Assembly (NCBI GenBank): GCA_964194935.1
Contig: CAXMOL010000026.1
Location: 1 to 21,954, forward strand
Direction: 5' to 3'
Length of the DNA stretch: 21,954 nt
Origin: JACZWZ01 sp964194935
Lineage (GTDB): Bacteria; Actinomycetota; Acidimicrobiia; Spongiisociales; UBA11373
How positions within the stretch are numbered: the first letter of the stretch is position 1; every line of letters begins with the position of its first letter. This document shows positions 7,553-13,723 of the stretch, piece after piece. Below the pieces are notes generated by a model that did no database searches, was not told the origin of the DNA, and saw only the letters and a program-made list of their open reading frames with translations. Both the position numbers and the translations under genes were made by a program.

Positions 7553-8794
7553 ATGCCAGAGGCCGCCAGAGCCGTCCAACGGACTTACTTACTCCTCACA
7601 CTCCTGTCGACGTTATCCGCGTCGTTCATCTGGGGGGTCAACACTCTGTTCCTGCTCGATGCCGGCCTCAGCAACGCACAAGCATTCTCTGCCAATGCCT
7701 TTTTTACCGCCGGCATGGTCCTATTCGAGGTACCGACCGGAGTAGTCGCCGACACCTGGGGCCGACGAGCCTCATATCTGCTCGGAGCGATAACGCTGCT
7801 GGTTTCAACCGTCATCTACCTGCTGATGTGGGAGACCGGCGCACCGTTCTGGGGATGGGCCGCCGCATCAGCGTTCATCGGACTCGGGTTCACGTTCTTC
7901 TCGGGCGCCGTGGAGGCGTGGCTGGTCGATGCCCTCGGGGCAACCGGCTTTACCGGAAACCTCGAGTCGGTCTTTGCCCGCGGTCAGGCGGTTGCCGGAG
8001 GAGCCATGCTCACCGGAGCCGTTGCCGGCGGGTTCATCGCCCAGCAGTGGAATCTTGGAGTCCCCTACATCCTGCGAGCAGTCATGCTCGGTCTCACCCT
8101 GCTCGCCGCATTCGGCTTGATGAAGGACATTGGGTTCGAACCGAAGCACGGAACCGGGCCGATAAAGGAAATGAAGCACATCCTGAGCGCATCGATCGAT
8201 GGCGGCCTGCGCAATCGTCCGGTCCGCTGGCTGATGCTCGCCGCGCCCTTTACGACCGGTGTTTCGTTCTACGCCTTCTATGCAATGCAGCCGTACCTAC
8301 TGGAGCTGTATGGAGACGAGACGGCCTACGGCATCGCTGGTCTCGCCGCCGCAATCGTGGCCGCGGCCCAGATCGGCGGCGGACTGCTGGTTCCAGTCGT
8401 ACGCCGAATGTTCAGTCGCCGCACCCATGCCCTCATCTTCTTCGGATTCCTCAGCGTCGCCGCATTGGTTGCCGTCGGACTGACAGATTCTTTCTACATC
8501 GCGATCGCATGCATCGCGGTCTGGGCGGTCGCCTTCGCCGCGGCGATGCCGATGCGACAGGCGTACGTAAACGAACTCATCCCTTCAGAACAAAGGGCCA
8601 CAGTTCTGTCCTTCGACTCCCTGATGGGGTCCGCCGGTGGAGTGGTTGTCCAACCAGCCCTGGGTCGAGCTGCCGACGTTTGGTCCTACTCCACCTCCTA
8701 CCTCATAGGCGGCGCCATCCAGGCACTTGCAATCCCATTCTTCTTCGCCTCACGAGCCGAGAACGCGGAGTCGGATCCGATCACTGTTGCCTGA
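7553..8794 (+). CDS. MFS transporter (12 helices)
   Basis: This 413-residue major facilitator protein is probably a proton-coupled exporter, although the substrate is unknown. Twelve hydrophobic segments divide as six plus six around a cytoplasmic loop at about residues 185-225 (LMKDIGFEPKHGTGPIKEM). The MFS motif A is recognisable in loop 2-3 as GVVADTWGRR (about residue 63), and a half-site AADVWS appears near the C-terminus. The sequence lacks motif C of the drug/H+ antiporters that I could identify with confidence. The ATG at 7553 follows TAGGGT by six bases. The stop overlaps the TTG start of the next gene by 8 bases, so the two are probably co-translated. Confidence 0.9.
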   Translation: MPEAARAVQRTYLLLTLLSTLSASFIWGVNTLFLLDAGLSNAQAFSANAFFTAGMVLFEVPTGVVADTWGRRASYLLGAITLLVSTVIYLLMWETGAPFWGWAAASAFIGLGFTFFSGAVEAWLVDALGATGFTGNLESVFARGQAVAGGAMLTGAVAGGFIAQQWNLGVPYILRAVMLGLTLLAAFGLMKDIGFEPKHGTGPIKEMKHILSASIDGGLRNRPVRWLMLAAPFTTGVSFYAFYAMQPYLLELYGDETAYGIAGLAAAIVAAAQIGGGLLVPVVRRMFSRRTHALIFFGFLSVAALVAVGLTDSFYIAIACIAVWAVAFAAAMPMRQAYVNELIPSEQRATVLSFDSLMGSAGGVVVQPALGRAADVWSYSTSYLIGGAIQALAIPFFFASRAENAESDPITVA

Positions 8795-9224
8795 ACCCGG
8801 ATACGGCCCCGAACTGTTCGATCTCCTTCGCTCCATGGCCCTGCCTGCGGGGCACTACGCGGTCTTCGGAAGCGGTCCGCTCCTCGCCAAGGGAATCATC
8901 GATTCGGTTAACGATCTCGATGTGATCTGCCTGGGACCGGCTTGGGAGCACGCCTGTGGACTCGGCAACCTTGTTCCGCTCGAAGGCACCGATGTCATGA
9001 TCGTGAGCACCCACGAAGGAGCGATCACCTTCGGAAGATCTTGGGCATACGGCTCCTTCGATCTCGCCGACCTCATCACCACAGCCGAGATGATCGAAGG
9101 TCTCCCCTTCGTTCGGATGGAGCACGTGATCGAGTACAAGACGATCGCGGGGCGACCCAAGGATCTGGCCCATCTGGCATTGATCGAACGCCACGGCACC
9201 GCCCGATCTGAACAGTCCGCATAA
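8787..9224 (+). CDS. Nucleotidyltransferase-fold protein
   Basis: This 145-residue soluble protein carries the signature of the polymerase-beta-like nucleotidyltransferase fold: FGSGPL (residues 27-32) followed by DLD (43-45), matching the GS-x(n)-DxD pattern that binds nucleotide and metal. A later KTIAGRPKDLAHL (118-130) is the Lys/Arg-Asp element common in small stand-alone members, including antitoxin-associated and AbiEii-like families. The third catalytic acidic residue is not certain. The chosen start is TTG 8787, which overlaps the MFS stop; longer frames reach back into the MFS gene and show no family similarity. An ATG at 8835 is a shorter alternative. No partner toxin or antitoxin is adjacent. 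The substrate is unknown. Confidence 0.7.
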   Translation: MPEPGYGPELFDLLRSMALPAGHYAVFGSGPLLAKGIIDSVNDLDVICLGPAWEHACGLGNLVPLEGTDVMIVSTHEGAITFGRSWAYGSFDLADLITTAEMIEGLPFVRMEHVIEYKTIAGRPKDLAHLALIERHGTARSEQSA

Positions 9225-9232
9225 GGCCTTAT
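9221..9232. promoter_or_regulatory. 12-bp perfect palindrome ATAAGGCCTTAT over the hydrolase -10
   Basis: The palindrome contains the stop codon of the nucleotidyltransferase gene and covers the first three bases of the -10 hexamer TATCCT. A dimeric repressor bound here would block that promoter. It may be chance. Confidence 0.3.
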
Positions 9233-9235
9233 CCT
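9230..9235 (+). promoter_or_regulatory. -10 hexamer TATCCT for a leaderless hydrolase mRNA
   Basis: TATCCT is followed by exactly six bases and then GTG 9242. No Shine-Dalgarno is present in the 17-base gap after the preceding gene. Confidence 0.5.
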
Positions 9236-9241
9236 CACGTC

Positions 9242-10087
9242 GTGAAGAAGTTCCTCCTCGGAGCCGTGGCAGCCGTAGGGCTGATGCGACTCTTCCCTGA
9301 GTTGTTAAAGCGACATATGGCGCCGCCGCAGCGCGAGCAACCCCACACTCCCGGCGAGATGGGCCTGCCCGAGGTCCCCATCACCCTGCAGAGCGCCACC
9401 GGCACCGATTTGCACGCCTGGTTCATCCCGGCCGGGGGCAAAGCGCCGGCCGTCGTCGTGCTCCACGGCTGGGGCGCCAACGCCTCGCTCATGCTCCCCC
9501 TAGCGCCACATCTGCATCGGGCCGGCCTGCACACGCTATTCCTCGACGCTCGAAACCACGGTCGGAGCGAGCATGACGAATTCGTTTCAATGCCTCGCTT
9601 TGCCGAGGATCTCGACGTTGCGATCGACTGGCTCAGTGCCCATCACGATGTAACGAGCGTCGGGGTGATTGGTCATTCGGTCGGGGCCGGAGCCGCACTG
9701 CTGGTTGGTTCACGACGGACGGATCTAGGCGCCATCGTGTCGGTATCTGCCTTTGCCCACCCCGCCGAAATCATGGCAACGTCTCCACCGATGAACCGGA
9801 TGCCCAGCCGGGTCCGCGCCGGGGTGCTGCGCACCATGGAGCGAACCATCGGTGCCCGTTTCGACGACATCGCCCCCCGCTCGACCGTAAGCCGCGTAAA
9901 GGCACCTCTCATGCTGGTCCACGGAGACGCCGACGACGTGGTGCCCATCGCCGATCTTTACGACCTGGCCGATCGCGCCCGCGAGGCGCGCACCCTTGTC
10001 GTACCCGGGGCGAACCACGCTTCACTCGAGGCCTTCGAACCGTATGTCGGCACGATCCTCGGGTTTCTGTCAGAGCATCTCAACTGA
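9242..10087 (+). CDS. Alpha/beta hydrolase with N-terminal membrane anchor
   Basis: This 281-residue serine hydrolase is of the YqkD/BAAT-like or prolyl-oligopeptidase-like group. The nucleophile elbow is GHSVGAG with S146, the acid is D231 in HGDADDVVP and the base is H259 in GANHAS. The oxyanion strand is VVVLHGWGAN (about 71-80). Residues 1-17 form a short hydrophobic segment after two lysines, with no clear cleavage site, so I infer an N-terminal anchor. The substrate is unknown; ester or peptide bonds are both possible for this group. The GTG start at 9242 follows TATCCT by six bases. Its 3' end converges on the DUF302 gene with a 14-base gap. Confidence 0.87.
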   Translation: MKKFLLGAVAAVGLMRLFPELLKRHMAPPQREQPHTPGEMGLPEVPITLQSATGTDLHAWFIPAGGKAPAVVVLHGWGANASLMLPLAPHLHRAGLHTLFLDARNHGRSEHDEFVSMPRFAEDLDVAIDWLSAHHDVTSVGVIGHSVGAGAALLVGSRRTDLGAIVSVSAFAHPAEIMATSPPMNRMPSRVRAGVLRTMERTIGARFDDIAPRSTVSRVKAPLMLVHGDADDVVPIADLYDLADRAREARTLVVPGANHASLEAFEPYVGTILGFLSEHLN

Positions 10088-10123
10088 TCCGGACGCGACG
10101 ATCAGGCGGATTCGACCGCCTGA
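10084..10123. terminator. Hairpins at the convergent hydrolase/DUF302 junction
   Basis: TCAGGCGG and CCGCCTGA (10102-10123) form a perfect 8-bp stem with a 6-base loop. An overlapping alternative pairs CTGATC (10084) with GATCAG (10100). Both stop codons lie in these stems. No T-run follows on either strand, so termination would be inefficient or factor-dependent. Confidence 0.35.
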
Positions 10124-10503
10124 AGCGCCCGGGTGAGTCGTTCCCGTACCTCGGCTGCAATCGGACCGATGGCCTCATCGTCCACCAGTTGCGACAACAC
10201 CAATGGCTCCATCGCTTCGACATTGGACCCGCCCTCGGTTTCGTACACCACGACGTTGCAGGGGAGCAGCAAGCCGATGTGCTCATCGATACCAAGGGCT
10301 TGGTTGGCTAGAACCGGATTGCATGCGCCGAGGATTCGATACGGCGCTCGATCAACGTCGAGTTTCGCCTTCAAGGTGGCGGCAACATCGATCTCGGTCA
10401 TGATGCCGAACCCCTCTTCGGCCAGCGCAGCACGCACCGCCGTATCGGCATCGGCAACGCTCATAGCTGTTTCGATTCCGAGTCCGTATCTGAATTCCTT
10501 CAT
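10102..10503 (-). CDS. DUF302 family protein
   Basis: This 133-residue small soluble protein of the DUF302 family has no proven biochemical function that I know of. The family signature is clear: LGACNPVLANQAL (about 58-70) followed by GLLLPCNVVVYE (about 77-88), with the two conserved cysteines of ACNP and PCN. The protein starts MKEFRYGLG at ATG 10503, chosen because CTGGAG lies six bases upstream; a longer frame from 10539 has no such site. The gene is preceded by one copy of the hairpin element also found before the PAP2 gene. The C-terminal helix (EVRERLTRALQAV) is typical. Whether DUF302 binds lipid, metal or a small molecule is not established. Confidence 0.85.
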   Translation of the reverse strand: MKEFRYGLGIETAMSVADADTAVRAALAEEGFGIMTEIDVAATLKAKLDVDRAPYRILGACNPVLANQALGIDEHIGLLLPCNVVVYETEGGSNVEAMEPLVLSQLVDDEAIGPIAAEVRERLTRALQAVESA

Positions 10504-10548
10504 ATCGACTCCAGGTTCCGTCGGTCGCCGTGACGGCAATATGACCTG

Positions 10549-10554
10549 AGGCTA
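10549..10554 (-). promoter_or_regulatory. Possible -10 (TAGCCT) for the DUF302 gene
   Basis: TAGCCT on the minus strand would start a transcript about 40 bases before ATG 10503. If real, it places the hairpin element E1 upstream of the transcription start, as promoter DNA rather than leader RNA. Confidence 0.35.
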
Positions 10555-10565
10555 CGAGATTCCAT

Positions 10566-10616
10566 ACCGAAGCGGTCCGCCACCGTGTGACGGACCGCTC
10601 GTAGGTGCCAACCAGG
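10566..10616. repeat. Element E1: hairpin plus GGTGCCAACCAGG block, copy 1
   Basis: This 51-base element matches a second copy (E2) 764 bases away in the same orientation. In plus-strand order both have ACCGAA, a perfect stem, a loop CCACnnTGTGA, and GGTGCCAACCAGG followed by a G-run. Here the arms are GCGGTCCG (10572-10579) and CGGACCGC (10591-10598). Bases inside the loop can extend the stem (GTCAC with GTGGC on the minus strand). It lies between the PAP2 stop and the DUF302 start. I do not recognise it as a known riboswitch. Confidence 0.65.
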
Positions 10617-10648
10617 GGGGAGAGACCCTTCTAGGCGTGTCATCGGGA

Positions 10649-11317
10649 TCAACGCTCCTCAGTATCGGAGCGTTGGCGAACTGTCCAGGACCCGACCAAC
10701 CCAGCACCAAAGCCCGGCCGTGATAGAAGTGTCGCCAGGGTCCCAATAGCGACTCCGTACCCGGCACCACCAATCACATCGAGGGGGAAGTGAGCACCGA
10801 CATAGACCCTGGTCAAGCCGACACCAATCGCAATACCAAGCGCCACGATTCGGCCCCGCTTGGAAAGATACGGCACAAACATCACAAGAAGCGTGAACGT
10901 CAGCACCGCGTGGCCCGACGGGAACCCGATCTCAGCAGTCGGAACGTCGAACCCGAGGATTACATCATCAAAGATGGCACCCGGCCGACCCCGTCCAACC
11001 ATGACCTTGATCCCCTTGGCTCCAACCCAACCGAGCAAGAAACCGGTAACGAGCAGGGCCGCCGGGGGTTGCCAGCGGCGGGTCACGCGCCACAACGCAA
11101 ACGCCGCGAAAGGCATTACGAGCGCCGAGCCCATCTGCTGCAAGGCCCAGAGCGCAGGTTCGACGCTATGCGGCAGTTCATTGAGGGCACGAAAGAGGCT
11201 CCCCTCCCAAGCCGCCGGGGGGTCCTGGACCAGCAATCCCGACACCACCAACAACACCAGACCGGCGACGATCACAATCGCCTGCCGAAGAGGGAAGCCC
11301 TGTTGATTTGTGTCCAA
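10649..11317 (-). CDS. PAP2-family membrane phosphatase
   Basis: This 222-residue inner-membrane phosphatase of the PAP2 superfamily acts on lipid phosphates such as undecaprenyl pyrophosphate or phosphatidic acid. The three-part catalytic signature is intact: KVMVGRGRP (K104-P112), PSGH (133-136) and TRVYVGAHFPLD (R170, H176, D180). The usual Ser of SR-x5-H is Thr here. About six helices surround the motifs, and the active site should face the outside. The start is TTG 11317, chosen because GAAAGGA lies just upstream and the first helix begins 11 residues later. A longer frame to 11464 would include repeat E2 and has no membrane-protein character. It is preceded by E2 and followed by E1. A role in recycling the cell-wall lipid carrier is inference. 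Confidence 0.87.
   Translation of the reverse strand: MDTNQQGFPLRQAIVIVAGLVLLVVSGLLVQDPPAAWEGSLFRALNELPHSVEPALWALQQMGSALVMPFAAFALWRVTRRWQPPAALLVTGFLLGWVGAKGIKVMVGRGRPGAIFDDVILGFDVPTAEIGFPSGHAVLTFTLLVMFVPYLSKRGRIVALGIAIGVGLTRVYVGAHFPLDVIGGAGYGVAIGTLATLLSRPGFGAGLVGSWTVRQRSDTEER
10650..10675 (-). terminator. Hairpin at the PAP2 stop codon
   Basis: CAACGCTCC (10650-10658) pairs with GGAGCGTTG (10667-10675), a perfect 9-bp stem with an 8-base loop that includes the 3' end of the PAP2 gene. No T-run follows on the minus strand, so it may be an mRNA end-stabiliser or a weak terminator. Confidence 0.35.
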
Positions 11318-11329
11318 TCGAATCCTTTC

Positions 11330-11379
11330 ACCGAAACGGCCCGCCACGATGTGACGGGCCGCCGTTGGTGCCAACCAGG
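11330..11379. repeat. Element E2: hairpin plus GGTGCCAACCAGG block, copy 2
   Basis: Copy 2 of the element described for E1. The arms are CGGCCCG (11337-11343) and CGGGCCG (11355-11361). The T-A pair of E1 becomes C-G here, a compensatory change that keeps the stem. It ends 12 bases before the PAP2 TTG start, so on the minus strand it should be in the mRNA leader and close to the ribosome site. Confidence 0.65.
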
Positions 11380-11423
11380 AGGGGGGAGGATTCCCTCTGT
11401 CACCACCTGCAACGCCGACCACG

Positions 11424-11439
11424 CCCGGCCGAAGCCGGG
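11424..11439 (-). other. Small UUCG-loop hairpin upstream of E2
   Basis: On the minus strand CCCGGC-TTCG-GCCGGG would form a 6-bp stem closed by a stable UUCG tetraloop. It lies about 45 bases before E2 in the presumed PAP2 leader. It may be part of one structured leader or simply in the divergent promoter region. Confidence 0.35.
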
Positions 11440-11472
11440 ATTGTCGCCTTCCCGACCAATACAACCATCATC

Positions 11473-11478
11473 TAGCGT
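11473..11478 (+). promoter_or_regulatory. -10 hexamer TAGCGT for a leaderless amidase mRNA
   Basis: TAGCGT is followed by six bases (GATGGT) and GTG 11485. No ribosome site is present. It fits the common pattern of this window. Confidence 0.5.
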
Positions 11479-11484
11479 GATGGT

Positions 11485-12216
11485 GTGAATCTCTCCCGGC
11501 GCCGAATGCTCTCACTGCTGGCAGGCTCAGTCGGCTTGGGCTCGATTCTGTCGGCAACCAGATCGGCGTTTGCGGCAGTGACAACCGCCATGCCCCGAAC
11601 TCCGGTCGATCCCCCGGCCACGCGAGGAGCGGCGACCGGTCTGGCGACAGAGACTCTGGCGATTATCGGACGTGAAGGCTGGACCTCTCGTCCTCAAGGC
11701 GAATTCACCCACCACACCATCGAACGGATCACGGTCCATCACACCGGCGCCGAACTCACCGACAACACGGCGGCCATCTCCAGGCTCCACCAGCACCAGG
11801 ACTGGCACATGTCACATGGATGGCCCGATCTCGCCTATCACTTCATGGTCGATAGAAACGGAAACGTGTACGAAGGTCGACCGGTCGACGCCGTCGGTGA
11901 CACGTTTACCGAGTACGACCCCACCGGGCATCTGCTCGTCTGTTTCGAAGGTCACTTCGACATACAGGATCCGAGTCCGGCCCAGCTCGCTGCAATGGCG
12001 CGTCTCCTGGCCTGGGCGATGCAGACCTTCTCGGTTCGGCCAACCAAGATCGCCGGACACCGCGATTGGGCGAACACGACATGTCCGGGCAAGAACATGT
12101 ACTGGCGACTCAACGGCCTCATCCGTGCTGCGATCGACTTCGATTCGATCGAGATCACCTACCTCCGTGACCAGGCTGCCCTCAATCGCGTGGCCGCTAT
12201 CTCCGCAGGGGCGTAG
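11485..12216 (+). CDS. Exported N-acetylmuramoyl-L-alanine amidase (PGRP/amidase_2)
   Basis: This 243-residue zinc amidase cleaves the bond between N-acetylmuramic acid and the stem peptide of peptidoglycan. The N-terminus MNLSRRRMLSLLAG has consecutive arginines followed by a hydrophobic stretch and an AFA-A site (about 28-31), fitting a Tat or Sec signal. The catalytic domain (about 58-215) has zinc ligands H85 (TVHHTG), H192 (AGHRDW) and C200 (TTCPG), with Y118 (LAYHF) in the position of the catalytic Tyr of T7 lysozyme. The GREGWTSRP opening is typical of actinobacterial PGRP-like amidases. There is no extra wall-binding repeat. The gene faces away from PAP2, another cell-envelope gene, but they do not share a transcript. 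The GTG start is six bases after TAGCGT. Confidence 0.9.
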   Translation: MNLSRRRMLSLLAGSVGLGSILSATRSAFAAVTTAMPRTPVDPPATRGAATGLATETLAIIGREGWTSRPQGEFTHHTIERITVHHTGAELTDNTAAISRLHQHQDWHMSHGWPDLAYHFMVDRNGNVYEGRPVDAVGDTFTEYDPTGHLLVCFEGHFDIQDPSPAQLAAMARLLAWAMQTFSVRPTKIAGHRDWANTTCPGKNMYWRLNGLIRAAIDFDSIEITYLRDQAALNRVAAISAGA

Positions 12217-12224
12217 ACCACAAC

Positions 12225-12237
12225 CGTCAAGTTGACG
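12225..12237. promoter_or_regulatory. Palindrome CGTCAAGTTGACG upstream of bpa
   Basis: A perfect 6+1+6 inverted repeat whose right half is TTGACG, which resembles a -35 box. It lies about 60 bases before the bpa ATG. A matching -10 is not convincing. It is a candidate operator. Confidence 0.3.
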
Positions 12238-12283
12238 ACACACTCGAGCCATCACAATTCGGCTCGGCGTTTGAGATGGTGAG

Positions 12284-12287
12284 GAGG
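12284..12287 (+). promoter_or_regulatory. Shine-Dalgarno GAGG-AGG before bpa
   Basis: GAGGAGG begins at 12281 and lies just before ATG 12296. It is one of the strongest ribosome sites in the window, so bpa is translated from a leadered mRNA unlike several neighbours. Confidence 0.55.
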
Positions 12288-12295
12288 TCACCACC

Positions 12296-12718
12296 ATGAC
12301 CGTCGATACCAATCTCCACACCGAACCGGCCCCAGCCCGCATCGATGAGCCCGAGAAGCTCATCAGGCTTGCCGCCATGGCCAGATTCATGCTCGATGAA
12401 GCACGCACGACCCCATGCGACGCCGAAGGTTGCGAGCGATTCCGACGAATTTACGAGAGGACGCTCCACGAACTCGAGGAACTCCTCCCGGAGGAACTCA
12501 AGACGGAGCTCGAATACCTCACGGTCACGTTCGAAATGGCATCACCCACGCCCTCCGAACTGCAAGTCGCCCAGGCCGAGCTGGTCGGCTGGTTGGAAGG
12601 GCTGTTCAGTGGGATCGCGGCGGCAACCATGAGCCAACAGACGGAGGCCCAGGAACGAGCGATGGCCATCGCCGACGTCGAAACCGACGACCGACCGATG
12701 CCGGGGCAGTACCTCTAA
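12296..12718 (+). CDS. bpa: Bacterial proteasome activator Bpa (DUF2587)
   Basis: This 140-residue protein resembles the mycobacterial Bpa/PafE activator (Rv3780 family), a ring-forming, ATP-independent gate opener for the 20S proteasome. The match is the helical core, especially LQVAQAELVGWLEGLFSGI (about 89-107), and the exact C-terminal tetrapeptide GQYL (137-140). In mycobacteria that tail docks into the proteasome alpha ring. The helical region about 17-80 is rich in Glu and Leu, fitting a four-helix bundle. The length is slightly shorter than the M. tuberculosis protein, with a shorter tail linker. No prcBA, pup or mpa gene is in the window. Its presence implies a 20S proteasome elsewhere in the genome. 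The ribosome site GAGGAGG supports ATG 12296. Confidence 0.88.
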   Translation: MTVDTNLHTEPAPARIDEPEKLIRLAAMARFMLDEARTTPCDAEGCERFRRIYERTLHELEELLPEELKTELEYLTVTFEMASPTPSELQVAQAELVGWLEGLFSGIAAATMSQQTEAQERAMAIADVETDDRPMPGQYL

Positions 12719-12769
12719 GAGACATATCTCCGTAACCGGCCCAGCAATCGAAGCAAGCTCGCAGGCGCC

Positions 12770-12775
12770 TACCCT
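12770..12775 (+). promoter_or_regulatory. Possible -10 (TACCCT) for ctaA
   Basis: TACCCT is eight bases before ATG 12784, slightly longer than the six bases seen elsewhere. No Shine-Dalgarno is present. Confidence 0.35.
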
Positions 12776-12783
12776 CGCCGTCT

Positions 12784-13656
12784 ATGACGACGCGCATCCT
12801 CAGCAGGTGGACGGTGGCGGCGACCCTGTTCCTCATCACGTTCGGAGGGTTTACCCGGGGTAGCCGAAGCGGCTACGGGTGTGCCGACCGATGGCCGTTG
12901 TGCGAGAACGGCCTGGTGGGCGGACTGCTGCCCCGCGCCGAGTTCCACATGATCATCGAGTGGACCCACCGTTGGCTCGCCGCCCTCGTCGGCGTGCTCG
13001 CCATCGCCACGGCGGTCATTGCGTGGCGACACGCCCGGCGCTGGATCGCCTGGCTGGCAATCTCCGGAATAGTCGTGATCGGCATTCAGGCGTGGGTTGG
13101 ACGCTTGGTGGTGGTCAACGGCCTTGACGCAGACCTTGTCTCGCTCCACCTGGCAATCTCGATGACGGTGGCGGCTCTATTCACGCTGGTCGCGGTGGCA
13201 ACCACACCTTCATCGGAACAGCGCCATGCCGCGTGGACGTATCGGTACCTGATCGGTGCTGCGGTGGCTGGGGGCGTCCTCATGCTCGGTTCGTTCGTCC
13301 ACAATCTCTACTTCCCGGGCTGGCCGTTGGTCTCCAATGACTTCTTCCCCGATCTTGGCAACCGCTACGTCATCCTCCATTACCTCCATCGACTCGTCGC
13401 CGGTGGTGGGCTCATCTACCTCGGGTGGCTGGGTTGGAACGCCCGTGGACGACCCCGCCTCGAACGGTCGATCCTGTGGGTCGGACTGGCCGCATATGCC
13501 ACCAACATCGGCTTGGGAGGTGCTCACGTTCTCACCAAGGTGACCTGGTCCGGGCTGGTCGCTGCCCACCTGGGAGCAGCATCTTTGGTGTGGGTCTGCC
13601 TGGTGGCGACAACCGGGCTCGCCGCCGGACTCAGGCCCCAAGATCCGTCGATCTAA
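12784..13656 (+). CDS. ctaA: Heme A synthase, CtaA/COX15 family
   Basis: This 290-residue eight-helix membrane enzyme oxidises the methyl group of heme O to make heme A for aa3-type oxidases. The catalytic and heme residues align with B. subtilis CtaA: E59 and H62 (EWTH), H122 (SLHLAI), H202 (HYLHRL) and H262 (AAHLGA). C33 and C40 (YGCADRWPLC) match the extracellular Cys pair. The two halves are internal repeats, and the second keeps WPLVSN in place of the WPLC element. The gene stands alone, with no ctaB or cox genes nearby. It may be read alone, with a -10-like hexamer before the ATG. The 3' end lies 67 bases before the pirin gene. The assignment is strong, though substrate preference is not proven by sequence. 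Confidence 0.88.
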   Translation: MTTRILSRWTVAATLFLITFGGFTRGSRSGYGCADRWPLCENGLVGGLLPRAEFHMIIEWTHRWLAALVGVLAIATAVIAWRHARRWIAWLAISGIVVIGIQAWVGRLVVVNGLDADLVSLHLAISMTVAALFTLVAVATTPSSEQRHAAWTYRYLIGAAVAGGVLMLGSFVHNLYFPGWPLVSNDFFPDLGNRYVILHYLHRLVAGGGLIYLGWLGWNARGRPRLERSILWVGLAAYATNIGLGGAHVLTKVTWSGLVAAHLGAASLVWVCLVATTGLAAGLRPQDPSI

Positions 13657-13723
13657 TCGGGGACGCGGCGAGGAACAACCAACCGCTCGACGATGTTGAG
13701 CATGGCGGACCGCAAGGAGAAAC

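Noticed and set aside
7828..8925. 365-residue plus-strand frame over the MFS gene.
   Set aside because: Arg-rich shadow with no recognisable domain; the MFS frame has helices and motif A.
8787..9224. Toxin-antitoxin pair with the nucleotidyltransferase-fold protein.
   Set aside because: Neighbours are a transporter and a hydrolase; no HEPN or antitoxin-like partner is present.
10604..10616. Possible SAM-riboswitch core (GGTGCCAAC resembles GGTGCnAATTCC).
   Set aside because: The rest of the SAM-I and SAM-IV core is absent, and the downstream gene on that strand is not adjacent.
11318..11464. N-terminal extension of the PAP2 protein.
   Set aside because: It would translate through E2 and has no membrane-protein character; TTG 11317 has a ribosome site.
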